This document shows positions 1 to 8,698 of a DNA stretch of 40,840 nt, piece by piece. Origin of the DNA: Cupriavidus sp. (GTDB taxonomy: Bacteria; Pseudomonadota; Gammaproteobacteria; Burkholderiales; Burkholderiaceae). The position numbers and the translations under genes are program-made. The first letter of the stretch is position 1. Each line of letters begins with the position of its first letter. The stretch is from contig JAFAJB010000152.1 in assembly GCA_019236395.1 (NCBI GenBank), positions 1 through 40,840 of the forward strand, written 5' to 3'. The notes under the pieces are model-generated. The model searched no databases. It saw only the letters and a list, made by a program, of their open reading frames with translations, and was not told where the DNA came from.

Positions 1-350
1 GCTAAAGGCTGGATATCGCCCGTATAGGAAAGCCAGCCGCATACGCTGCGCGCATAACCTGCGCCCGCATGCCAGTCGGCAGCCTCTTCTTGCGCCAGTA
101 TGATCGAGCGTTCAAGCAGCGGATCACCTGCGCACACGGGTAGCAGATAGGGCCGCAGTTCAGGAGTAGCCTTTTCTTCGGGCAGCGGCAGCGCGTAGAC
201 GGTCAGTTGATCGACCTCTCGCTGCACGGCAAACGGGTCACCCAGGGTCGGGTCAATCAGAACGGCGTGATGCAACGATGGGTCGGCAAGGCGCTGCTTG
301 ATGGCCTCGCACACGGCGCTCAGGGACAGTGCAGGCTCAAACAAAGGCAC
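1..350 (-). CDS. DUF4123-like T6SS adaptor, partial (C-terminus off window)
   Basis: An open frame runs from a GTG at 350 (preceded by GGGAG) off the left edge, giving about 116 residues. It starts MPLFEPALSL and includes segments such as LHHAVLIDPTLGD, PYLLPVCAGDPLLERSI and DWHAGAGYARSVCGWL. The order of an Asp-rich opening, then PYL, then a W-x-x-G-like segment resembles the DUF4123 family. DUF4123 proteins are chaperones or adaptors that load effectors onto VgrG. The start overlaps the end of vgrG by 14 bp, which implies translational coupling and fits the usual vgrG-adaptor-effector order. The effector would lie beyond the left edge. Family assignment is moderate because half the protein is missing. 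There is no ATG in this frame near the vgrG end. Confidence 0.6.
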   Translation of the reverse strand, partial: MPLFEPALSLSAVCEAIKQRLADPSLHHAVLIDPTLGDPFAVQREVDQLTVYALPLPEEKATPELRPYLLPVCAGDPLLERSIILAQEEAADWHAGAGYARSVCGWLSYTGDIQPL

Positions 351-2718
351 CTCCCGCCGAGGCAACACGCTGTAGCACGGAGGCGCAGTTGAGTGCGTCA
401 AACGATTTCGAGGTGCCGCCCACGCTGCCTGCCCCTTGCTTTTGCAGCGTAATGCAGTTGAGCTTGACGTCTCCGGGACAAGTCAATTCAATATTGCCGC
501 CGGCCAGTTTGATCTCGGCGCCGCCACAGCGCAGCACAAGGCTGCCACCGGCATCCACCTCCACATTGCCCTTGGAGGCCAGCACCTTCATGTCTTGTGC
601 CGCCGTCATTTCAATGCTACCGCCCTGTGCCTGGATTTCCTGCTTGCCTTGCGCAGCGATGAGCTTCATGCCGCCCGCATTGGCAAAGACGGAGACCACT
701 TTCCCAGCGGCAACGGTGAAGTTCCCGATGGCACCAGCGTCGATGTGCTCACCGGCCGTCAGCATTACGTTCTTGCCGGCGCTGTGCTGAATGGTTTCGG
801 GTGTCGCCAACGCAATGGCAGCAGGCGCCGAGACGAGCACGGCGGGCGATTGCAGCCCCTTGAGCGCCGTTTTCATAACGGCTTCCTGATTCTTGAGATC
901 GGCCAGCTGAGCCTGTGCGGTCTTGACCATTTCCGCCAGCACCTGCATTTGTGTCAGCGCGCTGGCGAGCAAATCCTCGGCAGGCTGCATGTCCAATTGC
1001 TGGCCTGCCGCTCCGTGCTGATCGTCGGCGGAAATGAGCACGCCTTTGCCACCCCGGACAGCACCCCACCCGGACGTGCGCAGCTCAAAGCCGTCGCCAC
1101 GCTTCTTGCGCTTGCTGTCCACGAGATAGCCGAGGTTCAGTTGCGTCTTGCCGCCATACTCCGTGGATAGCTTGACGCCTTCGTGGCCCTCCCAGTCCTC
1201 GAAACGCAGCTTATTGTTGCTCTGCGTGCGAATAACGTTGCGCGACAGCCAGCGATCCTGGCTGTTAACCAGATCCTCATGCTGGCTGTGATGAAGGGCA
1301 TGGGCAATATAGGGCTTGTTCGGGTCGCCGTCCCGGAAGGCGATGGCTACCTCAGTGCCGTCGATCAGGGGGAAGTGGAAGCCGGTCTGTCTCGCCCCGG
1401 CGAACGGCTTGGCCAGGCGCAGCGGGACACTTTCGCCGCCCTTGGGCCACTCGTCAAAGTCGAGGTCCAAGCGCACGACATAGTGCCCTTGCCGCGTCAG
1501 GTAGGCGTATTTGTAATTGCCCGGCGACTTCACGCGCCCGCTCAGGGTTCCCGCAATACGTGGCCATTTGCTTTCGTCGATTGGCAGACGGAAGCGCCGA
1601 TCCATCGGGATGGCCTTGAAGGTGTTGCGATAGGCCTGGTCACGCGCTCCGGTATGAACGACCTCGGTGACGACCAGGCCGTTTGGTGCATCGGGCAATT
1701 CGAGGTCCATGCGCAGGATGCGCGCCGGGTGCAATTCCAGGACGTTGCCTTCGCCCTCGTAGATGAGTTGCCCTGAAAGTGCCGCCTCATGGCGCAGTTG
1801 CGCTTCCCGCTTCGCGCTCTCGACGTCCGGATGATCGATGCCGTAGACGTAGGACTGGCCGTAGTTGCCTTTTTCCTTGCGCGCCACGTTGGCCTCCGCG
1901 GTCTTGCGCTCATACGAATCCGCGGGGTTGTACTCGGCAGTGCAAAACGACTCCTGCACGGTTTTCGCGTGGATCTGGAGATCGAAAACGGTTTCGACGC
2001 CCGATTCCAGGCCAGCTGTTTCGCGGAAAGGCACGACCCGCTGCGGGAGGTAAACGTAGTGATCGATGTCGTCGCCAAAGACCTGTAGATCGCCGAGGTG
2101 GTGCCCGAACTTGCCGGGCACGAAGTAGCAATACAAGCCCTCCTGCTCCATCAGCAGGCGGATGTAGTCCCAGTCCGACATCTGGTACTGAAGTCGGAAC
2201 TTGTGCTCGCGGTACTGGCGGCGGATCTTGAAAGCGAACTGGTAGCCTTCCAGGCCGTGGCGGCGCAGGATAGCTTCGATGATCTGCGGCGCCGTCTTGT
2301 TCTGGTAGACGCGGCTCGCCTTGGTCAGGGACAGCAACGCCACCTTCGGCCGCAGCTCCATCTCGTAGGAGCGGAAGTCACGGGTGGTCTTCAGCTTCGA
2401 AACGCGGGTAATGCAGCCCGAAAACCGTCGCGGCTCGGAGCCATCGCCCGAGTCGATCGAAAAGGAGGCGTCACGGCGCAGGTACTCCAGCCGATCCAGT
2501 TCCATCGAATGGGTAAGCCGTACCTTGACTGTGTAGGGTTCGCCCAGGCGTTCCACGGCCTCGAATGACATCACCGAGAGCCCGATGGCACTCGGCGCGC
2601 TGGGCACTTCAAGGTGATAGGGCTGCCGTCCCGTTACCGCTTTCCTGCCGCCATCGAATGCTTCCGCCATCTGGAATACCTCGGTAGTCACGTCGTCTCT
2701 CGCCGGGCGGATCGCCAT
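337..2718 (-). CDS. vgrG: Type VI secretion system tip protein VgrG
   Basis: This protein of about 793 aa forms the spike at the tip of the T6SS tube and carries effectors out of the cell. The N-terminal half is the gp27/gp5-like VgrG core: LSVMSFEAVERLGEPYTVKV, then SDWDYIRLLMEQEGLYCYF, then an OB-fold part with YVVRLDLDFDEWP and FHFPLIDGTEVAIAFRDGDP. A DUF2345 repeat region follows, with IEMTAAQDMKVLASKGNVEV and IKLAGGNIELTCPGDVKLNC, and then a short tail. No toxin domain is evident at the C-terminus, so cargo probably binds through the downstream adaptor. Start choice: ATG 2718 is used here. The frame also opens at TTG 2742, and an internal ATG at 2670 has a better GAGG site 9 nt upstream. 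No other T6SS gene is in the window, so this looks like a vgrG island or the edge of a T6SS cluster. Confidence 0.95.
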   Translation of the reverse strand: MAIRPARDDVTTEVFQMAEAFDGGRKAVTGRQPYHLEVPSAPSAIGLSVMSFEAVERLGEPYTVKVRLTHSMELDRLEYLRRDASFSIDSGDGSEPRRFSGCITRVSKLKTTRDFRSYEMELRPKVALLSLTKASRVYQNKTAPQIIEAILRRHGLEGYQFAFKIRRQYREHKFRLQYQMSDWDYIRLLMEQEGLYCYFVPGKFGHHLGDLQVFGDDIDHYVYLPQRVVPFRETAGLESGVETVFDLQIHAKTVQESFCTAEYNPADSYERKTAEANVARKEKGNYGQSYVYGIDHPDVESAKREAQLRHEAALSGQLIYEGEGNVLELHPARILRMDLELPDAPNGLVVTEVVHTGARDQAYRNTFKAIPMDRRFRLPIDESKWPRIAGTLSGRVKSPGNYKYAYLTRQGHYVVRLDLDFDEWPKGGESVPLRLAKPFAGARQTGFHFPLIDGTEVAIAFRDGDPNKPYIAHALHHSQHEDLVNSQDRWLSRNVIRTQSNNKLRFEDWEGHEGVKLSTEYGGKTQLNLGYLVDSKRKKRGDGFELRTSGWGAVRGGKGVLISADDQHGAAGQQLDMQPAEDLLASALTQMQVLAEMVKTAQAQLADLKNQEAVMKTALKGLQSPAVLVSAPAAIALATPETIQHSAGKNVMLTAGEHIDAGAIGNFTVAAGKVVSVFANAGGMKLIAAQGKQEIQAQGGSIEMTAAQDMKVLASKGNVEVDAGGSLVLRCGGAEIKLAGGNIELTCPGDVKLNCITLQKQGAGSVGGTSKSFDALNCASVLQRVASAGGAFV

Positions 2719-2775
2719 GTGCCCGACGCGCGAGATCGTCAACCACCAAGTGGTGCGGAGGAAATAGCAGAAACC

Positions 2776-2797
2776 TGAAACTGATATCAGAGTTTCA
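2776..2797. promoter_or_regulatory. Imperfect palindrome upstream of vgrG
   Basis: TGAAACT (2776-2782) and AGTTTCA (2791-2797) are inverted arms around GATATCAG, within the 185-bp gap between vgrG and the peptidase gene. It lies about 60 bp before the vgrG start, so it could be an operator for vgrG. No regulator can be named from the sequence. Confidence 0.3.
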
Positions 2798-2803
2798 TGA
2801 TTC

Positions 2804-2847
2804 TGATTGAAAAGAAATGAATAACGGGCCGGGTGGCTGATCCGGCC
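2804..2847 (-). terminator. Putative terminator of the M20 peptidase gene
   Basis: On the minus strand GGCCGG and CCGGCC form a 6-bp GC stem with a 9-nt loop (2827-2847). A T-rich tract containing CATTTCTTTTC follows. It sits downstream of the peptidase stop at 2904 and before vgrG, as expected for an intrinsic terminator. Confidence 0.5.
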
Positions 2848-2903
2848 AGTAGGCGCGCAGCAGGTTGAAAGCGCCGGGATTGGGAAGCTTGCAGCGGCAG
2901 CGC

Positions 2904-4160
2904 CTACTCCTTGCCAATCTCCTGCAGCATCCGCGTCATCAGATACAGCCGCGGCGCGATCGAATCGAGTTCGACGTATTCATCGCGGGCGTGATAACCG
3001 AAGCCGGACAAACCAAAGCTCTCCAGCACCGTCGCCTTGCCTGAACGCCCTGCATAGCCAGCATCGGTGCCGCCGCCCGTTCCCGGCATCAGCAGCAGCG
3101 TGCGGCCATCAAGCTCCGCATAGACCTGCTGCGCACGCTTTGCCAGATCCTTCGCGCGCGCATTGGCCACAAAGGCGGGACGCCCCTCTTCCATTGTCAC
3201 CGTGGTTGTCGCGTCGGGGATCAGGTGGCCCGCGTTGGCCTTTTCCTGCAGCGCAACCTGCAGCTTCTCAGCCGCGCCGTTGGCCGTGACGCGCACGTCG
3301 CCGAATGCGCTAGCCGATTCGGGAATCTGGTTGCCCACTTCACCGGCCTTTGCCATGGTCCAGTTCAGTTGCGAGCCTGGCACCAACTTTGCCACGTCGC
3401 GCGTCTGCTGCAGTTGATAGGCCAGTTCCAGCAACGCGTTGCGGCCCAGCTCCGGCGCGGCGCCCGCGTGCGACGAACGGCCCTTGACCTGCATCGTCGC
3501 GGAGGCGGTGCCTGCCGCGCCGAGCAGCAGCGATTCCGATTTGGCGACGGACTTCGCCACGTTCGGCTCGCATGAAAACACCACGTCATGCTGATCGGCC
3601 AGCGTGGATATCGTCTCGCCCGAGCCGCCCGAACCGATCTCCTCATCGGCGTTGAACAGCACGGTCAGCTGCGCGTAGTCCTTCCACCCCTGCGCCTTCA
3701 GGATCTCCAGCGAATGCAGGATCACGGCGATGCCACCCTTGTCGTCCGCGATGCCGGGACCGTAGAGCCGGTTACCGTCCTCGCGGATCGGCTGCGTCTT
3801 CAGGATGCCGGCGGGATACACCGTGTCCATATGCGCGATCAGCATGATCTTGCGCTTTCCGGTGCCGGCCAGCGTAGCCTTGACGATCGGGCCGTGCCCA
3901 CGGGCCGGTGCGATGCGTTCGACCTTCGCGCCGATCGCCTGGAGGCGTTTCGCGGTGTAGTCCGACATGCGCGCGAGCCCTTCGGCATTGGCGCTGCCTG
4001 ACTCGATCGACACCATGTCCTTCAGCGATTGCACCACGGCAGGCTGCGCGGATTGCGCCGCGCTCAACAGCGCGGTGTCGGGGCTCGCTGCCACTGCCGC
4101 ACCGCAGATCGTGGCAGCGGTCGCGGCAATGGCAAGGCGGCGAAGGGAAAGCGGCAGCAT
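2904..4160 (-). CDS. Exported M20 peptidase, glutamate carboxypeptidase (CPG2) type
   Basis: This 418-aa zinc peptidase of family M20 probably removes C-terminal glutamate from peptides or folate-like molecules in the periplasm. A signal peptide is clear: MLPLSLRR, then a hydrophobic stretch, ending AAVAA before SPDTAL. Metal-site motifs follow M20 order: AHMDTVYP (His110, Asp112), GPGIADDKGG (bridging Asp near 140) and FNADEEIGSGGS (Glu173/174). The dimerisation domain holds GRSSHAGAAPELGRNA, and a late His lies in SGFGYHARDEYVEL. Length matches CPG2 (about 415 aa). The start is ATG 4160 with AGGAGA 4-9 nt upstream; a longer TTG start at 4190 has no support. It is divergent from the GlxA-type regulator with a 78-bp gap. 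That layout suggests local control, but the inducer is unknown. Confidence 0.9.
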   Translation of the reverse strand: MLPLSLRRLAIAATAATICGAAVAASPDTALLSAAQSAQPAVVQSLKDMVSIESGSANAEGLARMSDYTAKRLQAIGAKVERIAPARGHGPIVKATLAGTGKRKIMLIAHMDTVYPAGILKTQPIREDGNRLYGPGIADDKGGIAVILHSLEILKAQGWKDYAQLTVLFNADEEIGSGGSGETISTLADQHDVVFSCEPNVAKSVAKSESLLLGAAGTASATMQVKGRSSHAGAAPELGRNALLELAYQLQQTRDVAKLVPGSQLNWTMAKAGEVGNQIPESASAFGDVRVTANGAAEKLQVALQEKANAGHLIPDATTTVTMEEGRPAFVANARAKDLAKRAQQVYAELDGRTLLLMPGTGGGTDAGYAGRSGKATVLESFGLSGFGYHARDEYVELDSIAPRLYLMTRMLQEIGKE

Positions 4161-4238
4161 GACATCTCCTGTTCTGATGGAAGCCTCCAATGTATCGCTT
4201 GCGATATCTCGTCGGGAGGCCCAATATCGCCATTCAAA

Positions 4239-5348
4239 ATGCCGATCCCGCCAAGCATGCCCGACCCAGCCACCACGTCAAATCAACCGCTGCACGTCAA
4301 ACTGCTCTGGCTGCCCGAAGCGATGCCCGGCACCCTGTTCGGCGCGCTCGACGTGCTACGCACGGCCGCGGGCGTCACGCAACTGCAGCGGCCAGGCGCG
4401 CCGGACCTGCTGACATGGGAGATCATCGGTGGCAATGGCCGCGGCCTGCCGGCCCCGCTCCCGGGCCTGCCAGCCAAATCGTCGTCCTCGCGACGGGGCC
4501 AGCGTAGTGTTCAAACGCTAATCGTCATTCCTGGCCTGATGGCAAACAGCGCGCCGCATCTTGGAGAGATCGCCGCGAGCGATACGGTCACGCAGCGCAT
4601 GCTTGCGCGTCATGCCGATGCGGGCGGCTGGATCGCGACAATCTATTCGGGAATGGTCTATCCACTGACGCTCGGTCTGCTCGACGGGGCGCGTTGCGGC
4701 GCGCCGTGGATGTTCCAGAGCTGGCTGGCGCAGCGCTTTCCAGGCTGCGACCTGTCATCGGATGAGCCGATGGGACTGCACGAGCGCGTGTTCCATTGCG
4801 TCGCGCCGGCGCTGCAGACAGAGTTCATGCTGCGGGTACTCGGTCATCTGCACGATCCTGACCTCGCGCAGACGGTTTCGCGCCTGTTGCTCTATCAGCA
4901 GGAACGGCAGCAATGGGTACCTGAACTGGTATCGCAGCGCTGGATCGGCAAGACGGCCGACAGTCCGGTCTACCGGGCCATCGGCTGGCTGCAGGCCCAT
5001 GTTGGCGAGCCATATCGACTGAGCGCCGTGGCCGAGGCCGCCGCGGTCAGCGAACGGACCTTGCTGCGCCATTTCCGCCAGGTCACTGGCCAGACGCCGC
5101 TCGACTACCTGCACATGCTGCGCGTGGAGCGCGCACGCATGCTGCTGGAAGTCACGCTGCACGGCACGCAGGCGATAGCCGAAGCGTGCGGCTACAGCGA
5201 TGCCGCGGCGTTCCGGCGCCTGTTCCAGCGCGCCATGCACATGTCGATGTCCGAGTACCGCTCGCGCTTTGCGTTGCGCACGCGCCGCCGCTACTGGCGC
5301 GTAGAGGGCCAGGCGGCAAGGCGCGGACGTTCGATTGCGCAGACCTGA
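4239..5348 (+). CDS. GlxA-family AraC-type transcriptional regulator
   Basis: About 369 aa. The N-terminal half is a DJ-1/PfpI-like domain (LLWLPEAMPGTLFGALDVLR, then IPGLMANSAPHLGEIA, then GGWIATIYSGMVYPLTLGLL). The C-terminal 100 residues form a double HTH of the AraC family (VSERTLLRHFRQVTGQTPLD, then IAEACGYSDAAAFRRLFQRA). GlxA-type regulators usually control catabolism of small nitrogen compounds such as carnitine, glycine betaine or arginine. The specific ligand here cannot be read from the sequence. In the DJ-1-like part the nucleophile-elbow position reads IYSGMVY, with no Cys. The start is uncertain: ATG 4239 is used, with GGGAGG about 20 nt upstream; ATG 4257 is the alternative. It is divergent from the M20 peptidase and convergent with the BON gene. 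Confidence 0.88.
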   Translation: MPIPPSMPDPATTSNQPLHVKLLWLPEAMPGTLFGALDVLRTAAGVTQLQRPGAPDLLTWEIIGGNGRGLPAPLPGLPAKSSSSRRGQRSVQTLIVIPGLMANSAPHLGEIAASDTVTQRMLARHADAGGWIATIYSGMVYPLTLGLLDGARCGAPWMFQSWLAQRFPGCDLSSDEPMGLHERVFHCVAPALQTEFMLRVLGHLHDPDLAQTVSRLLLYQQERQQWVPELVSQRWIGKTADSPVYRAIGWLQAHVGEPYRLSAVAEAAAVSERTLLRHFRQVTGQTPLDYLHMLRVERARMLLEVTLHGTQAIAEACGYSDAAAFRRLFQRAMHMSMSEYRSRFALRTRRRYWRVEGQAARRGRSIAQT

Positions 5349-5373
5349 GCGATCTGGCGATAACAGCAAGCAG

Positions 5374-6105
5374 CTAGCTGCTCAATGCGATGTGATTGAT
5401 GACGTTTTCCACGCCCAGCACATACCAGGCGTCACGCACCACCTGCTTGCGCGCGCCGTCGCTCGATGCATAGCCATCGAGCGTCACCACACGATTGTCG
5501 GTGCGCACGCTGAGGCGGGCGGCATCGACGAACGGGTCAGTCTCCAGCACCAGGCGCAACGCCTCCGAGATTTCCTCGTCGCTGTCGGCCTCGGCCGGGG
5601 CCACCACGATGTCATTGATCACGCAACGGCATCCGCGTGACCACCACGCCAGCACGCCGGCCAGCCGCATGTGCGAAAGGCTGATCACCTGCCCGTTCAG
5701 CGTGACCGCGCCGTCGTGTACGGAAACCTCGAGCCAGCCACTGCGCTCGCCGACGGCTTCACGCACGGGCTCGAGCTGCCCCTTTACCCTCGCACAGATC
5801 TTGCAATTCCGGAAATCGATCGCACTGAGCAGCCGCTCGCAGACCGCGGCACGCACCTCGCCGTCGCCAATCGGTGTGCCGCCATTGGCAATGCGCAGGT
5901 GATCGATCACCATCGTGACGCCGTCCACGCGCCGCAATTGGGTCACGGTCCGGGTCTTGTCGACTATGTCAGCTACTTCGCCTTCAAGAATCAGGGCGCC
6001 GTCGGACAGGCGCAGGTTAATGGTGGGATGAAGATGGTGGCCCTGATATGGCACATGTGCCAACGCCGCTCGCGCCTGCGTCAGCACCGCTTCGCTACTC
6101 TGCAT
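5374..6105 (-). CDS. Cytoplasmic protein with three BON domains
   Basis: This 243-aa protein is built from three BON-like modules of about 75 residues. They are roughly 5-75 (INLRLSDGALILEGEVADIV), 80-165 (LEVSVHDGAVTLNGQVISLS) and 170-240 (RLSVRTDNRVVTLDGYASSD). Each ends in a V-x-N/D-x-I/L motif typical of BON (for example VENVINHIAL). BON domains bind phospholipid or act in osmotic-stress proteins such as OsmY. Here no signal peptide or membrane segment is seen, so the protein looks cytoplasmic. Module two carries FRNCKICARVKG, a Cys pair unusual for BON. The start ATG 6105 has GGGGAGA 8 nt upstream. Function is unknown beyond the domain; a stress role is an inference. Confidence 0.85.
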   Translation of the reverse strand: MQSSEAVLTQARAALAHVPYQGHHLHPTINLRLSDGALILEGEVADIVDKTRTVTQLRRVDGVTMVIDHLRIANGGTPIGDGEVRAAVCERLLSAIDFRNCKICARVKGQLEPVREAVGERSGWLEVSVHDGAVTLNGQVISLSHMRLAGVLAWWSRGCRCVINDIVVAPAEADSDEEISEALRLVLETDPFVDAARLSVRTDNRVVTLDGYASSDGARKQVVRDAWYVLGVENVINHIALSS

Positions 6106-6327
6106 GATTTCTGTCTCCCCATTTGACGTGGAGATGGGTGGGAAGCGCGCCCCTGCCTGCAAGCACGCGTAGCACGTCGCCACCATACGTTTGGCGAAAG
6201 TACAATGGCCCGCCTAGGCATTATAGGAAGCGTGCCGCCAATCACCGCGCCCATTGCCGATGCCTGTTGACCGGCGCCGGGCCAACGCGGACGATACGCT
6301 GCAAACCGGCTCCAAGGAGTGCCCGCG

Positions 6328-7026
6328 ATGTGCACCAACTACGCCCCCGTCCAGCAACGGATCCTGCGCGAAATCTTCGGTGTCGAGCCACCACCGGGCA
6401 TATATCCGGAAGAGACCTGGCCTGACTACGCCGCGCCGATCGTTCGCGCCGGCACGGACGGACAGCGCGAAAGCGTGCTTGCCACGTTCGGCATGGTGCC
6501 GCGCAAGCGCACGCCGCCGGGCGCCCGCCGCTACGACACCACCAACGCGCGTACCGAAACGGTCGGCGAAAAGCCGACTTTCGCACCCGCCTGGCGTCAG
6601 GGCCAGCTTTGCCTGGTGCCGGCGACCGCGTTCTACGAATATGCCTACCCCGAGGACGGCACGCCCGAGCACCCCGGCCGCGCCGAGCGCTGGAAAATCT
6701 GGCTACCCGATGCACCGGCATTCGGCATTGCCGGACTCTGGCGCGCATGGCCAGACCAGGCGTTCTCCTTCACGATGCTCACCGTCAGCGCCGCCGCGCA
6801 TGCGGTGTTGCGCCGCATGCACCGGCCGGGCGCCGAGAAACGTTCGGTGGTGATCGTTCCCGAGGCCGACTGGGACAACTGGCTGCAATGCCGCAACCCC
6901 GAGCTGGCCCGCAGCTTCCTGCACCTGTATCCGGCGGACAGGATGGCGGCAGCGCCCGAACCGGTGGTCCGCGAAACGAAGGTGAAGGAGGCGGCAAAGC
7001 CGCAGGACGGTGATTTGTTGTTCTGA
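6328..7026 (+). CDS. SRAP domain protein (YedK/HMCES type)
   Basis: This 232-aa SOS-response-associated peptidase family protein forms a covalent crosslink with abasic sites in single-stranded DNA through Cys2. The start ATG 6328 is chosen for two reasons: AAGGAG lies 9 nt upstream, and this start places Cys directly after Met (MCTNYAP), which is needed for the catalytic N-terminal Cys. A GTG at 6319 would bury it. Other family motifs are TTNARTETV (Asn of the active site), CLVPATAFYEY (Glu) and MHRPGAEKRSVVIV (His). Betaproteobacterial members often read MCTN or MCAN in place of MCGR; that is from memory. No LexA box is visible upstream, so SOS control is not shown. It stands alone. Confidence 0.93.
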   Translation: MCTNYAPVQQRILREIFGVEPPPGIYPEETWPDYAAPIVRAGTDGQRESVLATFGMVPRKRTPPGARRYDTTNARTETVGEKPTFAPAWRQGQLCLVPATAFYEYAYPEDGTPEHPGRAERWKIWLPDAPAFGIAGLWRAWPDQAFSFTMLTVSAAAHAVLRRMHRPGAEKRSVVIVPEADWDNWLQCRNPELARSFLHLYPADRMAAAPEPVVRETKVKEAAKPQDGDLLF

Positions 7027-7163
7027 CCCATGGCGGCATCCCGCGCGATAGCCCTGTATGGGTGACGTGCACGCCCCACTGAAAGAGGGTGTCAGATCTA
7101 GCGGTACCTGACCATACTGGGCTGCTACCGGCCAGAAGAGCCGGCACAACCAGGTCAGAAAAC

Positions 7164-7334
7164 ATGAATTCAGTTACTTTTGTCGGGTACGGTCTTGCTT
7201 TTCTCATCGCGCTGATCGTCGCAGCGCGCTGGATCTATCACCATCATCCCGCGCTGCGGGAACACGACCCGGCTCCGCCGGAACGCCATCAGGACGTTCC
7301 AAAGGCCACCACGCGGCCGGTCTCCCGGGACTGA
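7164..7334 (+). CDS. Small single-pass membrane protein, unknown function
   Basis: 56 aa, starting MNSVTFVGYGLAFLIALIV. One membrane helix at about residues 6-25 is followed by RWIYHHHP and a charged, Pro-rich cytoplasmic or periplasmic tail. ATG 7164 follows a weak AGGTC site 8 nt upstream. The same frame opens at 7089 but that extension is not protein-like. I do not recognise the family. It lies in the same direction as the chaA-like gene 128 bp downstream and may or may not be co-transcribed. Confidence 0.5.
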   Translation: MNSVTFVGYGLAFLIALIVAARWIYHHHPALREHDPAPPERHQDVPKATTRPVSRD

Positions 7335-7462
7335 ACCGGGCGCCGGCCAGACACCAGCCGGGAACTGCAGCCGCCCTTCGTTGCCAGAATATCTCTTGCG
7401 TGTGCGCCGTCCGGCGTGCACGCTGTGCCCTTGCACGCCACAAAAAGAAAGGAACACTAGGG

Positions 7463-8545
7463 ATGGCAACTTCCAACAAGCTGCCAGCGTGGACGGTCTG
7501 GTCCCCGCTGGCTGCCTGGGCAGCATTCGGCCTGGGTCTTCTATTGACGGGTCAGTCGTGGATGATCGCGGTCATGTCGATCGCATTGGCAGGTGCGGTT
7601 TTTTCCGCAGTGCACCATGCCGAAGTCGTGGCCCACAAGGTCGGCGAGCCGTTCGGAACACTGGTGCTGGCCATCGCGGTAACGGTGATCGAGGTCGCGC
7701 TGATCGTATCGGTGATGCTGTCATCGGGTCCCGAGAAAGCCGGCCTGGCCCGTGACACTGTCTTTGCCGCGGTCATGATCATCTGCAACGGGATTGTCGG
7801 CGTTTGCCTGTTCGTTGGCGGCCTGCATCACCGCGAGCAGGCATTTCAGGCGCCTGGCGCCAATGCCGCGATGGCAATCCTCGTGGCGCTGCTCGGGCTG
7901 ACCATGGTGCTGCCCAATTTCACGAGTTCCGTACCGGGGCCGATGCTCTCATCCTCGCAGCTTGCGTTCGCGGGCGCGATGTCACTGGTGCTGTACGGCA
8001 GCTTCGTGTTCGTACAGACGGTGCGCCACCGCGACTACTTCCTGGTGGAAGGCAGCCGGGACGAGAACGAACACGCCCCGCCCCCGCCCGGCCGCGTAGC
8101 CGTCGTCAGCGGCGTGCTGCTGGTCGTCTGCCTGGTGGCCGTGGTTGCGCTGGCCAAGCTGCTGTCGCCATCGGTGGAAGCTGCCGTGCTGGCCGCGGGA
8201 CTGCCGCCGGCCGTGGTGGGCGTGGTAATTGCCGCGCTGGTACTGCTGCCAGAAGGGCTCGCCGCCCTGCGCGCGGCGCGCTCGGACCGGATTCAGACCA
8301 GTCTGAATCTTGCCCTGGGCTCGGCGCTGGCCAGCATCGGCCTGACGATCCCGACCGTGGCGGTCGTGTTCATCATGCTGGCCCGTCCGCTCGAACTTGG
8401 GCTCGGCGCCAAGGAAATGGTGCTGCTGTTCCTGACGATGATTGTCTCGTCGCTGACGCTGGGCATGGGACGCACCACGATCCTGCAGGGCGTGGTGCAT
8501 ATGGTGATCTTCGCGGCGTATCTGTTTTTGACGATCGTGCCGTAG
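7463..8545 (+). CDS. chaA: ChaA-type calcium/sodium:proton antiporter
   Basis: This 360-aa inner-membrane cation:proton antiporter of the CaCA superfamily has about 11 hydrophobic segments in two halves. The two alpha-repeat regions are visible. One is GEPFGTLVLAIAVTVIEVAL in the first half (acidic Glu in a membrane helix). The other is LLPEGLAALRAARSDRIQTS followed by LNLALGSALASIGLTIPTVA in the second. A hydrophilic linker (RDENEHAPPPPGR) separates the halves. Length agrees with E. coli ChaA (366 aa). ATG 7463 has AAAGGA 10 nt upstream; the upstream extension to 7400 is not membrane-like. It is followed by a paired-hairpin repeat and then the convergent pcaD. Confidence 0.92.
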   Translation: MATSNKLPAWTVWSPLAAWAAFGLGLLLTGQSWMIAVMSIALAGAVFSAVHHAEVVAHKVGEPFGTLVLAIAVTVIEVALIVSVMLSSGPEKAGLARDTVFAAVMIICNGIVGVCLFVGGLHHREQAFQAPGANAAMAILVALLGLTMVLPNFTSSVPGPMLSSSQLAFAGAMSLVLYGSFVFVQTVRHRDYFLVEGSRDENEHAPPPPGRVAVVSGVLLVVCLVAVVALAKLLSPSVEAAVLAAGLPPAVVGVVIAALVLLPEGLAALRAARSDRIQTSLNLALGSALASIGLTIPTVAVVFIMLARPLELGLGAKEMVLLFLTMIVSSLTLGMGRTTILQGVVHMVIFAAYLFLTIVP

Positions 8546-8561
8546 GCTGTGGCTTGTGTTT

Positions 8562-8686
8562 CTCCCCTCTCCCATTTATGGGAGAGGGGCGGGGGGGAGA
8601 GGGCCAGCGGTTCAAGATGCGACGGTCGCAATTTGAGCCTCAGCACCCTCTCCCCCGACCCCTCTCCCGCATGCGGGAGAGGGGAG
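8562..8686. repeat. Paired-hairpin dispersed repeat, copy 1
   Basis: Two near-identical hairpins, CCCCTCTCCC(N6)GGGAGAGGGG at 8564-8589 and 8659-8684, flank a 69-bp spacer. The spacer carries GGGGGGAGAGGG near its left end, CCCTCTCCCCC near its right end, and a central TTCAAGATGCGA...TCGCAATTTGA inverted pair. The whole 125 bp is therefore an imperfect palindrome. It lies between the convergent chaA and pcaD stops, where it can act as a bidirectional terminator. A related element is at 12031-12156. Confidence 0.85.
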
Positions 8687-8698
8687 AAAACAGAGCGG

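Noticed and set aside
6106-6327. LexA box before the SRAP gene
   Set aside because: No CTGT-N8-ACAG found; only an imperfect GC-rich dyad near 6267-6287.
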